Shown: positions 30,858 through 40,304 of the stretch, one piece after another
Numbering within the stretch: position 1 is the first letter of the stretch
Layout: every line of letters begins with the position of its first letter
Assembly: GCA_002354655.1 (NCBI GenBank)
Contig: DELY01000035.1
Span: 1 to 63,328 of the forward strand
Direction: 5' to 3'
Source: Pseudomonas sp. UBA2684
GTDB lineage: Bacteria; Pseudomonadota; Gammaproteobacteria; Pseudomonadales; Pseudomonadaceae
DNA length: 63,328 bases
Notes under the pieces: generated by a model
Databases searched by the model: none
Seen by the model: only the letters and a program-made list of their open reading frames with translations
What the model was told of the DNA's origin: nothing
Position numbers and translations under genes: made by a program

Positions 30858-31781
30858 TTAAAGGGCTGACAGTAACTTCGCCAACCCCTGCTGTTGAAAT
30901 TGCTCGCGGACAAAATCAATAAACACCCGGGTCTTTTGCGGCAGCAATTTCTGCCCGGCGAAGTAGATCGAAATCGCCCCTGCGTCCACATACCAATCCG
31001 GCAGTACGCGCTGCACCGTGCCCCGCCGCAGATACGTCTGGGCATGCCCGGTACTCACCAGAGCGATGCCCAAGCCAGCCTCGGCAGCCACACAGGCAGC
31101 CTCTGGATCGCTGAACGTCATGCGGGTTTTCATCTCCACCGAGGCCAGCAAGCCCTCTCGATTACGCAATGTCCAAGGACGCACGCGCCCAGTTTGTGGT
31201 GAGCGAATCAAGATGCCGGCGTGCTGGGGAAGATCAGCGGGTGAATCCAACGGCGCGGCCTGTTCAAGGTACTGCGGCGCCGCCAGCAACACGCGATGTG
31301 CCGGCGCCAATTCGCGTGCCACAACACCTTGGGGAATATCAAACCCGCCGCCAATAGCGGCATCAAAACCCTCGGCGACCAGATCAACCTGGCGGTTGTC
31401 AAAGTGCCAATCCGGCATGATGCTCGGATAACGCCGCAGGAACTCTCCCAATAGCGGCACCATATATTCACGACCGAAAGACAAGCCCATGCTTACCTTC
31501 AAGGTGCCCGCGGGCTGGCTGCGCAGGCTGGTAAGGTTACCCATGGCCAATTGCAGAGCACTCAAGCCCCCCGCCGCATCAGCCAGAAAATACTCCCCTG
31601 CCTCGGTAAGGCTGAGCTTGCGCGTACTGCGGTGGAACAGCCGCACGTCGAGGCTGGCTTCTAGACGCGCCACATTCTTGCCGACTGCGGCCGGCGTCAA
31701 CCCCAGGCGCCGCGCCGCTTCAGCAAAGCTGCCGGCCTGGGCACTACGGATAAAACATTCGATGCAGTTGAGGGTGTCCAT
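30858..31781 (-). CDS. LysR-family transcriptional regulator
   Basis: 307 aa regulator of the CrgA-like LysR subgroup. Winged helix-turn-helix about 1-60 (MDTLNCIECFIRSAQAGSFA then EAARRLGLTPAAVGKNVARL), effector domain from about 90 to 300 (LKVSMGLSFGREYMVPLLGE). Divergent from the SDR gene, which is its most likely target; the 143-base gap contains a TTCGAT-N9-ATCGAA inverted repeat. The inducer cannot be predicted. It converges on the FAD oxidoreductase gene. Confidence 0.9.
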   Translation of the reverse strand: MDTLNCIECFIRSAQAGSFAEAARRLGLTPAAVGKNVARLEASLDVRLFHRSTRKLSLTEAGEYFLADAAGGLSALQLAMGNLTSLRSQPAGTLKVSMGLSFGREYMVPLLGEFLRRYPSIMPDWHFDNRQVDLVAEGFDAAIGGGFDIPQGVVARELAPAHRVLLAAPQYLEQAAPLDSPADLPQHAGILIRSPQTGRVRPWTLRNREGLLASVEMKTRMTFSDPEAACVAAEAGLGIALVSTGHAQTYLRRGTVQRVLPDWYVDAGAISIYFAGQKLLPQKTRVFIDFVREQFQQQGLAKLLSAL

Positions 31782-31801
31782 CGGCTATTCCTGCGCGGCA
31801 A

Positions 31802-31822
31802 TTCGATAGTATTTGGATCGAA
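31802..31822. promoter_or_regulatory. Candidate operator for the LysR/SDR pair
   Basis: Perfect inverted repeat TTCGAT (31802-31807) and ATCGAA (31817-31822) with a nine-base spacer, 20 bases before the LysR start and about 100 before the SDR start. It lacks the classical central T-N11-A arrangement; assignment is inference from position. Confidence 0.45.
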
Positions 31823-31924
31823 AGCATATGCGCATTACTGGCTTATTAGAAACCAATCCGAAGCAGATACTCACTCCAACACCAAGAAGTACCGAGACAC
31901 CCACTTACTTGTACGGAGATCGAC

Positions 31925-32677
31925 ATGACTAACACCACCCTGCCCCTCAATAGCAAAGTTGCCTTTATTCAAGGCGGTTCCCGTGGCATTGGCGCCGCCA
32001 TCGCCAAACGCCTGGCTCGTGAGGGTGCCGCTGTTGCCCTGACCTACAGCCAGAGCGCTCAGCACGCCGAAGCACTGGTGAAGGAAATCCAGGCTGCCGG
32101 TGGCAAAGCCCTCGCCATTCAGGCCGACAGTGCGAGCGAAAGCGCTATTCGCGGCGCCATTCAACAGACCCTGAGCACCTTTGGCCAACTGGATATTCTG
32201 GTGAACAACGCCGGCGTACTGGCCATCGCGCCGATTGAACAGATGAGCATCGAAGACATCGACCGCACGCTGTCCATCAACGTCCGCAGCGTGGTGATCG
32301 CCAGCCAGGAAGCATCCAAACACCTCAGCGATGGTGGCCGCATCATCAACATCGGCAGCACCAATGCCGAGCGCATGCCCTTTGCCGGTGGCGCTGTGTA
32401 TGCCATGAGCAAAGCCGCGCTGGTTGGCCTTACCAAAGGGCTGGCGCGCGACTTGGGTGGCCGCGGCATCACGGTGAACAACCTGCAACCAGGCCCGGTA
32501 GATACCGAGATGAACCCAGAAAGCAGCGAGTTTGCGGACAGCCTGAAGCAGCTGATGGCCATCAACCGCTACGGTCGTGCCGAAGAAATTGCCAGCTTCG
32601 TAGCTTATCTGGCGGGTCCAGAAGCAGGCTATATCACCGGTTCCAGCCTGATGATTGATGGTGGTTTTTCCGCCTGA
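31925..32677 (+). CDS. SDR-family NAD(P)-dependent oxidoreductase
   Basis: 250 aa classical short-chain dehydrogenase/reductase. Cofactor loop FIQGGSRGIGAAIA (Q in place of the usual T at residue 16), structural NNAG at 94-97, and the catalytic triad S145, Y159, K163 (IGSTNAERM ... VYAMSK). The C-terminal GYITGSSLMIDGGFSA is complete. FabG-like in overall form, but acting alone with a LysR regulator, so a xenobiotic or secondary-metabolite carbonyl is a likelier substrate than acyl-ACP. GGAGATCGAC precedes the ATG; a strong terminator follows. Confidence 0.92.
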   Translation: MTNTTLPLNSKVAFIQGGSRGIGAAIAKRLAREGAAVALTYSQSAQHAEALVKEIQAAGGKALAIQADSASESAIRGAIQQTLSTFGQLDILVNNAGVLAIAPIEQMSIEDIDRTLSINVRSVVIASQEASKHLSDGGRIINIGSTNAERMPFAGGAVYAMSKAALVGLTKGLARDLGGRGITVNNLQPGPVDTEMNPESSEFADSLKQLMAINRYGRAEEIASFVAYLAGPEAGYITGSSLMIDGGFSA

Positions 32678-32692
32678 AAACCGGACGTACTG

Positions 32693-32725
32693 AAAACTCC
32701 GGCAGCTTAGGCAGCCGGAGTTTTT
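32693..32725 (+). terminator. Terminator of the SDR gene
   Basis: AAAACTCCGGC (32693-32703) pairs with GCCGGAGTTTT (32714-32724), ten-base loop, T run at the end; 16 bases after the SDR stop. Confidence 0.9.
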
Positions 32726-32837
32726 GGCGTGGCAGATAACAAACAGTGGTACGCCGTAAGCCGTCAGACATCTGCTGGAGCTGAGCCGCCAACTCGACAT
32801 AAGACAGATGACTCAAGGGACGACCGGTGCTCGAAAA

Positions 32838-33376
32838 TCAGTGCGCAGAGGGTGTCGGTATCAGCAGCCCCGCTGTAGGCAAATCATCCGACAAAGCGAC
32901 GCCCCGCTCCGCACAATCGGCCACGGCGGCAATCAAGCCGCTCAGGTCGAAACCCTGTTCACTGAGCCAGGCCGGGTTGTAGTAGGTGTCAGCATAGCGC
33001 TCGCCGCCATCGCAGAGAATCGCCACCACCGAGCCGGACTCGTCCGCCGCGACCATACGCTGCGCCACCAGCAACGCGCCGATCAGGTTGGTGCCGCTGG
33101 AGCCACCCACTCGCCGACCTCGGAAATCGCCGTGGAGCCGCTGGAGGCCTTGATCACCGGCGCGCCGGGTTTGAGCCAGCCATTGCACAGCGCATAGAGA
33201 AACAACGAACGCGCCAGGCGGTGCTTGAGGCTGCCGGTGGGATGGCTGGACTCGTCCTTGAAATACAGTTCGATACCCGGCAAGCCGGGCAACGCCAGCG
33301 GTATCAGGTGGGTATCGGCGCTACGCTGGAAATCCGTCTCAATGATGCGGATCGCTTCGCGAGCCCCTCGAATCGC
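32838..33376 (-). pseudogene. Decayed PLP-dependent cysteine synthase/desulfhydrase-family gene
   Basis: Two fragments of one PLP enzyme in different frames. The 5' fragment (33376 down to about 33110) reads [40 protein letters not shown] (with the PLP lysine after GSL) and [10 protein letters not shown]. The 3' fragment (about 33125 down to 32838) reads [35 protein letters not shown]. In intact relatives of about 360 aa these segments are separated by roughly 180-200 residues, so the middle is deleted and the join shifts frame. The start is also gone: a TGA at 33377-33379 ends the open frame 15 bases from the EamA stop. Non-functional. Confidence 0.85.
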
Positions 33377-33390
33377 TCAGGCTTACCTCT

Positions 33391-34299
33391 TCAATCCAGT
33401 ACGCCCGCCGGCGAGGCGGGGAGCGTCGTACGCCACTGGCTGAGCAAAACCCCGGCAAAGACCACAGCGGCCGCCAGCATCTGCCAGAAGCTCAGCCGCT
33501 CACCGAGCAGCAGCGCAGCGAAAATCAGGGTGAATACCGGAATCAGGTTGATAAAGCCGGTGGCCTGGCTCGCCGGCAACTGGCTGACGCCATAGTTGTA
33601 CAGCCCGTAAGCACCGACCGTCACCACCACGCCCAGATACACCACCGACCCCAGGCCTAACGCCGTGATCTCGTCCGGTAGCGGCGCACTGAGCAGCGCC
33701 AGCGGTAAAAAGAACAGGCTGCCGATAAACGCCTGCATCGCCGTGAGGATAAACGCCGAATAGCGCGCCGACAGGTGCTTGAGCAGCAGGGTGTAACCCA
33801 TGGCGCAGAGCATCGCGAGAAATTCGTAGAAGTTGCCGAGCAAGGGATTCACCGCATGCTCATCGGCGCTGCCGGCCAGGCTCAGCCAGACCGCACCGAC
33901 CATCGCCAACAGAAAACCGGCCAGGGTGGTGCGGGTAATTCGCTCGCGGAGAAAGACAAAGGCGCCCATCGCCACCAACAGCGGCAGCAACGCGGTAATC
34001 ATGCCCGCCTGCGAGGCGCTGGTGTTTTGTAGCGCCAAGGCTTCGAAGATGAAATACAGACAGGGTTCGCAAGCCGCCAGGCCGAGCAGGTATTTCCAGT
34101 CGCCGCCGCGGTACTCGATGCGCCCACGCCAGCGCCAGGCCAGCAGAAACACCATACTGCCAAGTAGCATGCGGCCGAAGATCACCCACAGCGGCGGTAA
34201 TTCGGCAAAGGCCAACTTGAGGGCAATAAAGGAACTGCCCCATAGCGCCATCGCCACCACCAGGCAGATTACCGCCCCACCTCTACCCTGCCCGTGCAT
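33391..34299 (-). CDS. EamA/DMT-family transporter
   Basis: 302 aa inner-membrane permease with ten predicted helices in two EamA repeats (about 10-140 and 155-290). Visible signatures: AMALWGSSFIALKLAFAELP in helix one, TSASQAGMITALLPLLVAMG in helix four, LPASQATGFINLIPVFTLIF in the second repeat and LLLGERLSFWQMLAAAVVFA. Family members export amino acids, metabolites or toxic compounds; substrate unknown. The ATG at 34299 follows a spacer that holds the GTAGG repeat. The stop lies 15 bases from the decayed PLP gene. Confidence 0.92.
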   Translation of the reverse strand: MHGQGRGGAVICLVVAMALWGSSFIALKLAFAELPPLWVIFGRMLLGSMVFLLAWRWRGRIEYRGGDWKYLLGLAACEPCLYFIFEALALQNTSASQAGMITALLPLLVAMGAFVFLRERITRTTLAGFLLAMVGAVWLSLAGSADEHAVNPLLGNFYEFLAMLCAMGYTLLLKHLSARYSAFILTAMQAFIGSLFFLPLALLSAPLPDEITALGLGSVVYLGVVVTVGAYGLYNYGVSQLPASQATGFINLIPVFTLIFAALLLGERLSFWQMLAAAVVFAGVLLSQWRTTLPASPAGVLD

Positions 34300-34401
34300 G
34301 CTCGGTTCCCTGCAAAAACTCCAGTGTAGAGAGGCTCAGGCAGCGGCGACAGGTACAGTCAGGCGCACGAACTGTGTGCGGCGCAAGAGCGAGGGTGAAC
34401 C

Positions 34402-34551
34402 GTAGGCTGGGTTAGCCGCGTACACGGTGGCCCGAGCAAACCGTCAACTCTGACGCGGGGTAACCCGGCGCAGCGCCACAATGGTGGGTTACGGCGCGCA
34501 CGAATTACCGGTATCGGCAAACACCCTGGATGCGCGCCTAACCCACCCTAC
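34402..34551. repeat. Dimeric GTAGG...GGGTTA inverted repeat
   Basis: Unit one: GTAGGCTGGGTTAGCCGCG (34402-34420) against CGCGGGGTAACCCGGCG (34454-34470). Unit two: GGTGGGTTACGGCGCGCA (34483-34500) against TGCGCGCCTAACCCACC (34531-34547), ending CCTAC. Same family as 10762 and 21641. It fills the spacer between the antiporter operon's last gene and the EamA gene start. Confidence 0.75.
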
Positions 34552-34582
34552 GGACTCCAGCCATCGACCTGGCGACCGCCGC

Positions 34583-34915
34583 TTACTGCTCCCACGGCTT
34601 GCCGCGCGTTTGCTCGCTCAGGCGCAGCTTCTGCTGCAAGGCGGCCTTGGCCAGCATGTGCGCGCTGACCGGGGCGGTAATGAAGAGGAACAGGGTGATC
34701 AGCAACTCATGCAGGCTGATGCCGTCGCCACGGCTGCCGAAGTAGATCAGCGAGGCGATGACCATGCCGCCGACCCCGAGGGTGGTGGCCTTGGTCGGGC
34801 CATGCAGGCGCATGAAGAAATCCGGCAGGCGGTACAGGCCAATCGCACCGACCAGGGCAAACAGGCTGCCGAGCAGCAGAAACAGGGCGATCAGCGCTTC
34901 GATCCAAGTAGTCAT
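34583..34915 (-). CDS. phaG: Cation/proton antiporter subunit G
   Basis: 110 aa, last subunit of the Mrp/Pha/Sha-type antiporter. Three helices: about 5-27, 40-60 (ATTLGVGGMVIASLIYFG after the conserved MRLHGPTKA) and 68-92 (LLITLFLFITAPVSAHMLAK). The FFMRLHGPTKATTLGVGG motif is the MnhG/PhaG signature. Nine bases after phaF. The charged tail (QKLRLSEQTRGKPWEQ) is cytoplasmic. Confidence 0.93.
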   Translation of the reverse strand: MTTWIEALIALFLLLGSLFALVGAIGLYRLPDFFMRLHGPTKATTLGVGGMVIASLIYFGSRGDGISLHELLITLFLFITAPVSAHMLAKAALQQKLRLSEQTRGKPWEQ

Positions 34916-34924
34916 CAGAGTTCC

Positions 34925-35194
34925 TTATTCGATGATGTCGCCACGCAGCAGGTACTTGGCCACCGCCACGGTACCGATAAAACCCATCACCGCGATCAGT
35001 AGCGCCGCCTCGAAATACAGGTCGGAACCGAGCCAGATGCCGAACAGCACCAGCAAGGCGATGGCGTTGATGTACAGGGTATCCAGGGCGAGGATGCGGT
35101 CCGGCATATCCGGGCCCTTGATCAGGCGTGCCAGCGTCAGCATCAGGGCCAGGCCCATGATCGCCAGGCACAGCGGAATCACGTAGCCGAGCAT
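34925..35194 (-). CDS. phaF: Cation/proton antiporter subunit F
   Basis: 89 aa from the ATG at 35194 (MLGYVIPLCLAIMGLALMLT), overlapping the end of phaE by 16 bases. Three helices and the family motif LIKGPDMPDRILALDTLYIN at about 25-44. The open frame continues 187 codons upstream across phaE, but that part is a shadow of phaE. Small subunit required for assembly of the Mrp complex. Confidence 0.93.
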   Translation of the reverse strand: MLGYVIPLCLAIMGLALMLTLARLIKGPDMPDRILALDTLYINAIALLVLFGIWLGSDLYFEAALLIAVMGFIGTVAVAKYLLRGDIIE

Positions 35195-35682
35195 GTGAAT
35201 ACCTCCAGCAGCGGTGCTTCGTAGCGGGCCTTGATGTCGGCCACCAGGGCCACCTCGTCCGCCACATCGAGGCCATGCACCAACAGCATCTTGCGGTCGT
35301 CGCTGAGGTCGGCGGACACCGTGCCCGGGGTCAGGGAAATGATGCTGGCGAGCATGGTCAGGGCCAGTTCGTCTTCCAGTAGCATGGGAATCTCGACGAA
35401 GGCCGGGCGCAGCTTGGCGCTCGGCCCGAGAATCAGCTTGGCCACCTGTAGATTGGCGATGACGATATCGCCCAGCACCTTGAGGAAGAACAGGCACAGC
35501 TTGAACGGCTTGTGCACGCGCGGCGGGTTGATCCAGAACACTTGCGTGACCAGCGGAATCAACCAGCCCAGCAACGCCCCGAGCAACCAGTGGCCGAAGC
35601 TGAAATCGTTCACCAAGAGCAGCCAGACCAGCAGCAGACAGAGGCTCAGCAGCGGGTGCGGCAACCAACGACGCGCACTCAT
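35179..35682 (-). CDS. phaE: Cation/proton antiporter subunit E
   Basis: 167 aa. Two or three N-terminal helices (PLLSLCLLLVWLLLVNDFSF; LLGALLGWLIPLV) followed by a cytoplasmic domain with the MnhE signatures LGDIVIANLQVAKLILGPSA and SIISLTPGTVSADLSDDRKM. The start overlaps the phaD stop by four bases. Part of the antiporter operon; needed for the multi-subunit complex but not itself ion-conducting. Confidence 0.94.
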   Translation of the reverse strand: MSARRWLPHPLLSLCLLLVWLLLVNDFSFGHWLLGALLGWLIPLVTQVFWINPPRVHKPFKLCLFFLKVLGDIVIANLQVAKLILGPSAKLRPAFVEIPMLLEDELALTMLASIISLTPGTVSADLSDDRKMLLVHGLDVADEVALVADIKARYEAPLLEVFTCSAT

Positions 35683-37184
35683 GGGGCACCTCCAGGCAAC
35701 ACGATCTGCCGATACAGTTGCAGGTCATGCAGTTGGCTGACCGTGGCATCGACATACGCCAACAGCGGCGACGCCAACCCGACCAGCAGTGGGCTGAGCA
35801 GCAGCAAGGCGGCGCAAGCCGACAACCGCCCGTAATCCAGTTCAGCGCTGTCCAGCTGGCTCAGCCCCACGCGCCAGAACAAGGTGCTACCCGCCCGGCT
35901 GAGCGCGATCAAGGTGAGCAAACCGCCGCCCAAGATCACCGGCCAGAGGAACAGCGCCTGCAAGCCCGGCTCCACCGCGCGCAGCAACAGCAGCTTGCCG
36001 ATAAACCCGGAGAGCGGCGGCAAGCCGGCTACGGCAATCGCCCCGATAAAGAACAGACCGCCCAACAGGTGCGGGTTCTGCAACGCCGGGCCCTGCACCA
36101 GCTGCGCCTGCTTTACCCCACGCTGACGGGCGATCAGGTCGGCCAGGAGGAACAGGCCGCCGGCGATCCAGGTGCTGTGAATCAAGTAGAACAATGCGGC
36201 CGAGAGCGCTGCGGGAGTGCCCAGCGCGATACCGGCGAGCAGCGTACCGACCGAGACCACCACCAGATAAGCCAGCAAGCCTTGCAGGGTACTGGCGGCC
36301 AGCGCGCCGATCACGCCCAAGCCAACGGTCAGCAAGGCCAGTGGCCAGAGCCAGTCCTCGGCCATATTGGCCAGGGTGCCGGCGTCATCGCCGAAGATCA
36401 GCGTGTACACCCGCAAGATCGAATACAGGCCCACCTTGGTCATAATCGCGAACAGGGCGGCCACCGGCGCCGAGGCCGAGGCGTAAGCCCTGGGCAACCA
36501 GAAATACAGTGGCAAAAACGCCGCCTTCAAACCGAACACCACCAGCAACAGCAAACCAGCGGCGCCCAGCAGCGGGGCCTGATCGGCATTCGCGGCGGCC
36601 ACGCGCACGGCCATGTCGGCCATGTTCAGGGTGCCGGTGATGCCGTAGAGCACCCCCACGGCCAGCAGGAAAAACGCCGAGCCGACCAGGTTAAGCACCA
36701 CATAGTGCAAACCGGCACGCACCCGTTCGGCACCGCCGCCATGCAGCAATAACGAGTAGGAGGCGATCAGCAGAATTTCGAAGAACACGAACAGGTTGAA
36801 CAAGTCGCCGGTGAGGAAGGCACCGTTGATGCCCATCAACTGGAACTGGAACAGCGCATGGAAGTTGCGCCCCCGCTCGTCGTCGCCACGCACCGCATAC
36901 AGCAAGGCGAAAAACGCCAGCACCGAAGTGACCATCAGCAGCAGCGCGCTCAACCGATCGAGCAGCAGGATGATGCCGAACGGCGGCTGCCAGTTGCCCA
37001 GGGCATACACCTGCAAGTCGCCTTGATCGGCTTGCCACATCAGCCAGACACTCAGTGGCACCAGCAACGCGGTTGCCGTCAACGACAAGATGCGCTTGTT
37101 CGCCATGCTCAGCCTGGCGCCAAACAGCAGCAGGCTGCCGATAAACATCGGCAGCAACACTGGCAGGATCAACCCGTGATTCAT
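35679..37184 (-). CDS. phaD: Cation/proton antiporter subunit D
   Basis: 501 aa, homologous to the proton-pumping NuoN/NuoM subunits of complex I. Around 14 helices; the conserved proton-path residues include the glutamate in FVFFEILLIASYSLLLHGG (about 137 region) and the lysine in AALFAIMTKVGLYSILRVYT. The start overlaps the phaC stop by four bases and the stop overlaps phaE by four, so the chain C-D-E is translationally coupled. Confidence 0.95.
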   Translation of the reverse strand: MNHGLILPVLLPMFIGSLLLFGARLSMANKRILSLTATALLVPLSVWLMWQADQGDLQVYALGNWQPPFGIILLLDRLSALLLMVTSVLAFFALLYAVRGDDERGRNFHALFQFQLMGINGAFLTGDLFNLFVFFEILLIASYSLLLHGGGAERVRAGLHYVVLNLVGSAFFLLAVGVLYGITGTLNMADMAVRVAAANADQAPLLGAAGLLLLVVFGLKAAFLPLYFWLPRAYASASAPVAALFAIMTKVGLYSILRVYTLIFGDDAGTLANMAEDWLWPLALLTVGLGVIGALAASTLQGLLAYLVVVSVGTLLAGIALGTPAALSAALFYLIHSTWIAGGLFLLADLIARQRGVKQAQLVQGPALQNPHLLGGLFFIGAIAVAGLPPLSGFIGKLLLLRAVEPGLQALFLWPVILGGGLLTLIALSRAGSTLFWRVGLSQLDSAELDYGRLSACAALLLLSPLLVGLASPLLAYVDATVSQLHDLQLYRQIVLPGGAP

Positions 37185-37510
37185 TGGGCGGGCTCCCGGC
37201 CATCGACGTGGTCGGTGTGCGTTTCACCCACGCTGCGCAGGGCCAACACCACGACGAAAGCGGTCATCGCAAAACCGATGACGATCGCCGTGAGCACCAG
37301 CGCCTGCGGCAGCGGGTCGCCGTATTCGGCACTCTTGCCAATCACCGAGGCGACGCCGGTCTGCAAGCGCCCCATGGCGAACAGGAACAGGTTGACCGCA
37401 TAGGAAATCAGCGTCAGGCCCATCACCACCGGAAAGGTGCGCGCCCGTAACAGCAGGTACACCCCGCTGGCGGTGAGAATGCCCAGGGCAGCGGCGAACA
37501 ATGCTTCCAT
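37181..37510 (-). CDS. phaC: Cation/proton antiporter subunit C
   Basis: 109 aa NuoK-like subunit: three helices at about 4-22, 28-47 (PVVMGLTLISYAVNLFLFAM) and 70-92 (ALVLTAIVIGFAMTAFVVVL). The conserved ALVLTAIVIG motif is present. One base separates it from phaA. The name here means antiporter subunit, not the PHA synthase that shares the symbol. Confidence 0.93.
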   Translation of the reverse strand: MEALFAAALGILTASGVYLLLRARTFPVVMGLTLISYAVNLFLFAMGRLQTGVASVIGKSAEYGDPLPQALVLTAIVIGFAMTAFVVVLALRSVGETHTDHVDGREPAQ

Positions 37511-37511
37511 C

Positions 37512-40304
37512 TCAAAGTACCTCTTGTCCGGCCTTGTCCTGGGTCAACTTACCCAGGTTGGCGAGAATCAGCAGGGTCGCACCGACAACGGTCAGGTACA
37601 CCCCCAGGTCAAACAGCATGGCGGTGGCCAGTTCGATCTCGCCCACCAGCGGAATCTCGAAGTGCCCGAAGGCCGAAGTCAGGAACGGTCGCTCGAACAG
37701 CCAGCTGCCCAGACCGGTCAGCCCGGCGATCAAGACACCGGCGCCAGCCATGCGGTGATAATTGAGCGGCAGGCGCGACTGCGTCCACTGCACGCCGCTG
37801 GCGACGTACTGCAGGATCAGCGCAACGGCGGTGACCAGTCCGGCGATAAAGCCGCCACCGGGCAGGTTGTGGCCGCGCAGGAAGATAAACACCGAGATCA
37901 GCAGGGCCATCGGCAGCAACACCCGCGACAGGGTCGCCAGAATCAGGGGATGGCGATCGCGCGCCCAACTGCGGCCCTGGGCGTCGGTATGCGGCTGAAA
38001 CAGCCGTAAACCATCGAGCATCGCGTAGATCCCCACGCCCGCAATCGCCAGCACGCTGATTTCGCCCAGGGTATCGAAGCCGCGGAAGTCCACCAGAATC
38101 ACGTTGACCACGTTGGTGCCGCCACCGCCGGGCACGCTGTTTTCCAGGAAGAAGCTGGAAATGCTGTCGTAGGGGCGCGTCAGCACGGCGAACACCAGCA
38201 TCGCCACCATCACCCCGCTGCCCACGGCCAGGATGAAATCGCGCAGGCCGCGGATACTGCTCGACTCGCTGCGCGTCTGTGCCGGCAGGAAGAACAGGGC
38301 GAGCATCAACAGGATGATGGTCACCACCTCGACCGACAATTGGGTCAACGCCAGGTCGGGGGCGGAGTAGCGGGCAAAGGCCAGGGCCACCATCAGGCCG
38401 ACCACGCTGAGCATCAACAGCGACACCAGGCGCTGACGATGGAACACCACGGTGACCAACGCCGCCAGGGCCATGATGCCCAGGCCCAACGCGGTGATAC
38501 CGTCGATGGCGGTCAAGGCCACTGGTCCGGTGACTTGTGGCAAAGGGCCGAGCCCCAGCGTCACCACCACCAGCGCGGCACCCAGCAGCAGCGACAGGTA
38601 GCGCTGCAACGACGCGTTTTCCAGCCCGCGGGTGATCGCCACGCAACCGCGCACCAGCACCACCATGGCGCGCTCGAACAGCAGGTTGGCGTCCATGCTC
38701 GGCAACCCGGCATACCAGCGAAACAGCGGTTGCCGGCAGGTGTACACGAGAATGCCGCCGAACAGCGCGACGAAACTCATCATCAACGGCAAGTTAAAGC
38801 CATGCCAGATCGACAGGCTGTACTCGGGCAGCTCGCCGCCCAGGCTGGCCGACGCAGCCGCCGCCAGCAGCGGTGCCACGGTATAGGCCGGCACGATACC
38901 GACCAGCAAGCAGAGGAAAACCAGGATCTCCACCGGCACCTTCATGTAGCGCGGCGGCTCATGCGGCGGGAATTTCGGCAGGTTGATCGGCTCGCCGTTG
39001 AAGAACACGTCGTGAATAAAGCGCAGCGAATACGCCACCGAGAACACCCCGGCCAAGGTCGCCGCCGCCGGAATCACCCAGTTGAAACTGCCCAGCAGGT
39101 GCTGATTGAGCGTTTCGCTGAAGAACATTTCCTTGCTCAGGAAGCCATTCAGCAACGGCACCCCGGCCATCGCCGAGGCTGCCACCATGGCGAGCATCGC
39201 GGTGTGCGGCATGTACTTCCACATGCCGTTGATACGCCGCATGTCGCGGCTGCCGGTTTCGTGGTCGATAATCCCCGCCGCCATGAATAGCGAGGCCTTG
39301 AAGGTCGCGTGGTTGATGATATGGAACACCGCCGCCACCGCCCCCAGGCGCGTATCCAGACCGAACAGCAAAGTAATCAGGCCCAGGTGGCTGATGGTCG
39401 AGTAGGCCAGCAAGCCTTTCAAGTCGTGTTGGAACAAGGCCATGCCGGCACCGACCAGCAAGGTCACCAGCCCGGTGATGCTGACCAGGTAGAACCACCA
39501 CTCGGAACCGGCCAGCGCCGGGTACAGCCGCGCCAGCAGGAACACCCCGGCCTTGACCATGGTCGCCGAGTGCAGATAGGCCGAAACCGGTGTCGGCGCG
39601 GCCATCGCGTGAGGCAGCCAGAAATGGAAGGGGAACTGCGCCGATTTGGTGAACACCCCGAGCAGCACCAGGATCAGTGCCAACGGATACAGTTCATGCG
39701 CGCGAATCGCATAACCGGCGGCGAGCACCTGGGACAGCTCGAAACTGCCGGCGATATGACCGACCAGCAAGATCCCCGCGAGCAACGCCAGGCCGCCGCC
39801 ACCCGTGATCGCCAGGGCCATGCGCGCGCCTTTGCGGGCATCCGAGCGGGCGCTCCAGAAGCCGATCAAAAGGAACGACGAGAGGCTGGTCAGCTCCCAG
39901 AACATCAGCATCAGCAGGAGGTTTTCCGACAGCACCACGCCGAGCATGGAGCCCATGAACAGCAACAGAAAGGCAAAGAAGCGCCCCATTGGCTCCTGTT
40001 TCGACAGGTAGTAACGGGCGTAGAGAATCACCAGCAGGCCGATGCCAAGAATCAGCAAGGCGAACAGAAAGCCCAGCCCGTCCAGACGCAGGCTGAGGTT
40101 TAGCCCCAACGTCGGCAACCAGCTCAACTTGACCAGCACCAGCTCGCCCGCGAACACCGCCGATTGCTGCGACAGCAACACGATCAACGCCGCCAGCGGG
40201 GCCAGCCCTGCCGCCACGGCACAGGCCGAACGCCCCAGACGCTCGGCCAACAGAGGCAGCATGACGCCAAGAAATGGCAAGGCGATAATCAGCGCAAGCG
40301 CCAT
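37512..40304 (-). CDS. phaA: Cation/proton antiporter subunit A (fused A/B)
   Basis: 930 aa from the ATG at 40304 ([20 protein letters not shown]), with AAGGGG eight bases upstream; a start 23 codons earlier lacks a ribosome site. Residues about 1-500 are the NuoL-like channel ([49 protein letters not shown]-type segment with [17 protein letters not shown]). About 600-790 is the MnhA C-terminal extension; about 790-930 is an MnhB domain ([20 protein letters not shown]). This A/B fusion is the Pha/Sha layout of Pseudomonas and rhizobia. First gene of phaACDEFG, exporting Na+ or K+ in exchange for protons at high pH or salt. Confidence 0.95.
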   Translation of the reverse strand: MALALIIALPFLGVMLPLLAERLGRSACAVAAGLAPLAALIVLLSQQSAVFAGELVLVKLSWLPTLGLNLSLRLDGLGFLFALLILGIGLLVILYARYYLSKQEPMGRFFAFLLLFMGSMLGVVLSENLLLMLMFWELTSLSSFLLIGFWSARSDARKGARMALAITGGGGLALLAGILLVGHIAGSFELSQVLAAGYAIRAHELYPLALILVLLGVFTKSAQFPFHFWLPHAMAAPTPVSAYLHSATMVKAGVFLLARLYPALAGSEWWFYLVSITGLVTLLVGAGMALFQHDLKGLLAYSTISHLGLITLLFGLDTRLGAVAAVFHIINHATFKASLFMAAGIIDHETGSRDMRRINGMWKYMPHTAMLAMVAASAMAGVPLLNGFLSKEMFFSETLNQHLLGSFNWVIPAAATLAGVFSVAYSLRFIHDVFFNGEPINLPKFPPHEPPRYMKVPVEILVFLCLLVGIVPAYTVAPLLAAAASASLGGELPEYSLSIWHGFNLPLMMSFVALFGGILVYTCRQPLFRWYAGLPSMDANLLFERAMVVLVRGCVAITRGLENASLQRYLSLLLGAALVVVTLGLGPLPQVTGPVALTAIDGITALGLGIMALAALVTVVFHRQRLVSLLMLSVVGLMVALAFARYSAPDLALTQLSVEVVTIILLMLALFFLPAQTRSESSSIRGLRDFILAVGSGVMVAMLVFAVLTRPYDSISSFFLENSVPGGGGTNVVNVILVDFRGFDTLGEISVLAIAGVGIYAMLDGLRLFQPHTDAQGRSWARDRHPLILATLSRVLLPMALLISVFIFLRGHNLPGGGFIAGLVTAVALILQYVASGVQWTQSRLPLNYHRMAGAGVLIAGLTGLGSWLFERPFLTSAFGHFEIPLVGEIELATAMLFDLGVYLTVVGATLLILANLGKLTQDKAGQEVL

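Noticed and set aside
37512-40304. Possible respiratory complex I (nuoL/nuoM) genes
   Set aside because: The gene set and order (fused A/B, then C, D, E, F, G) and the MnhB, E, F and G motifs identify a cation/proton antiporter; subunits A and D are only homologues of the complex I pumps.
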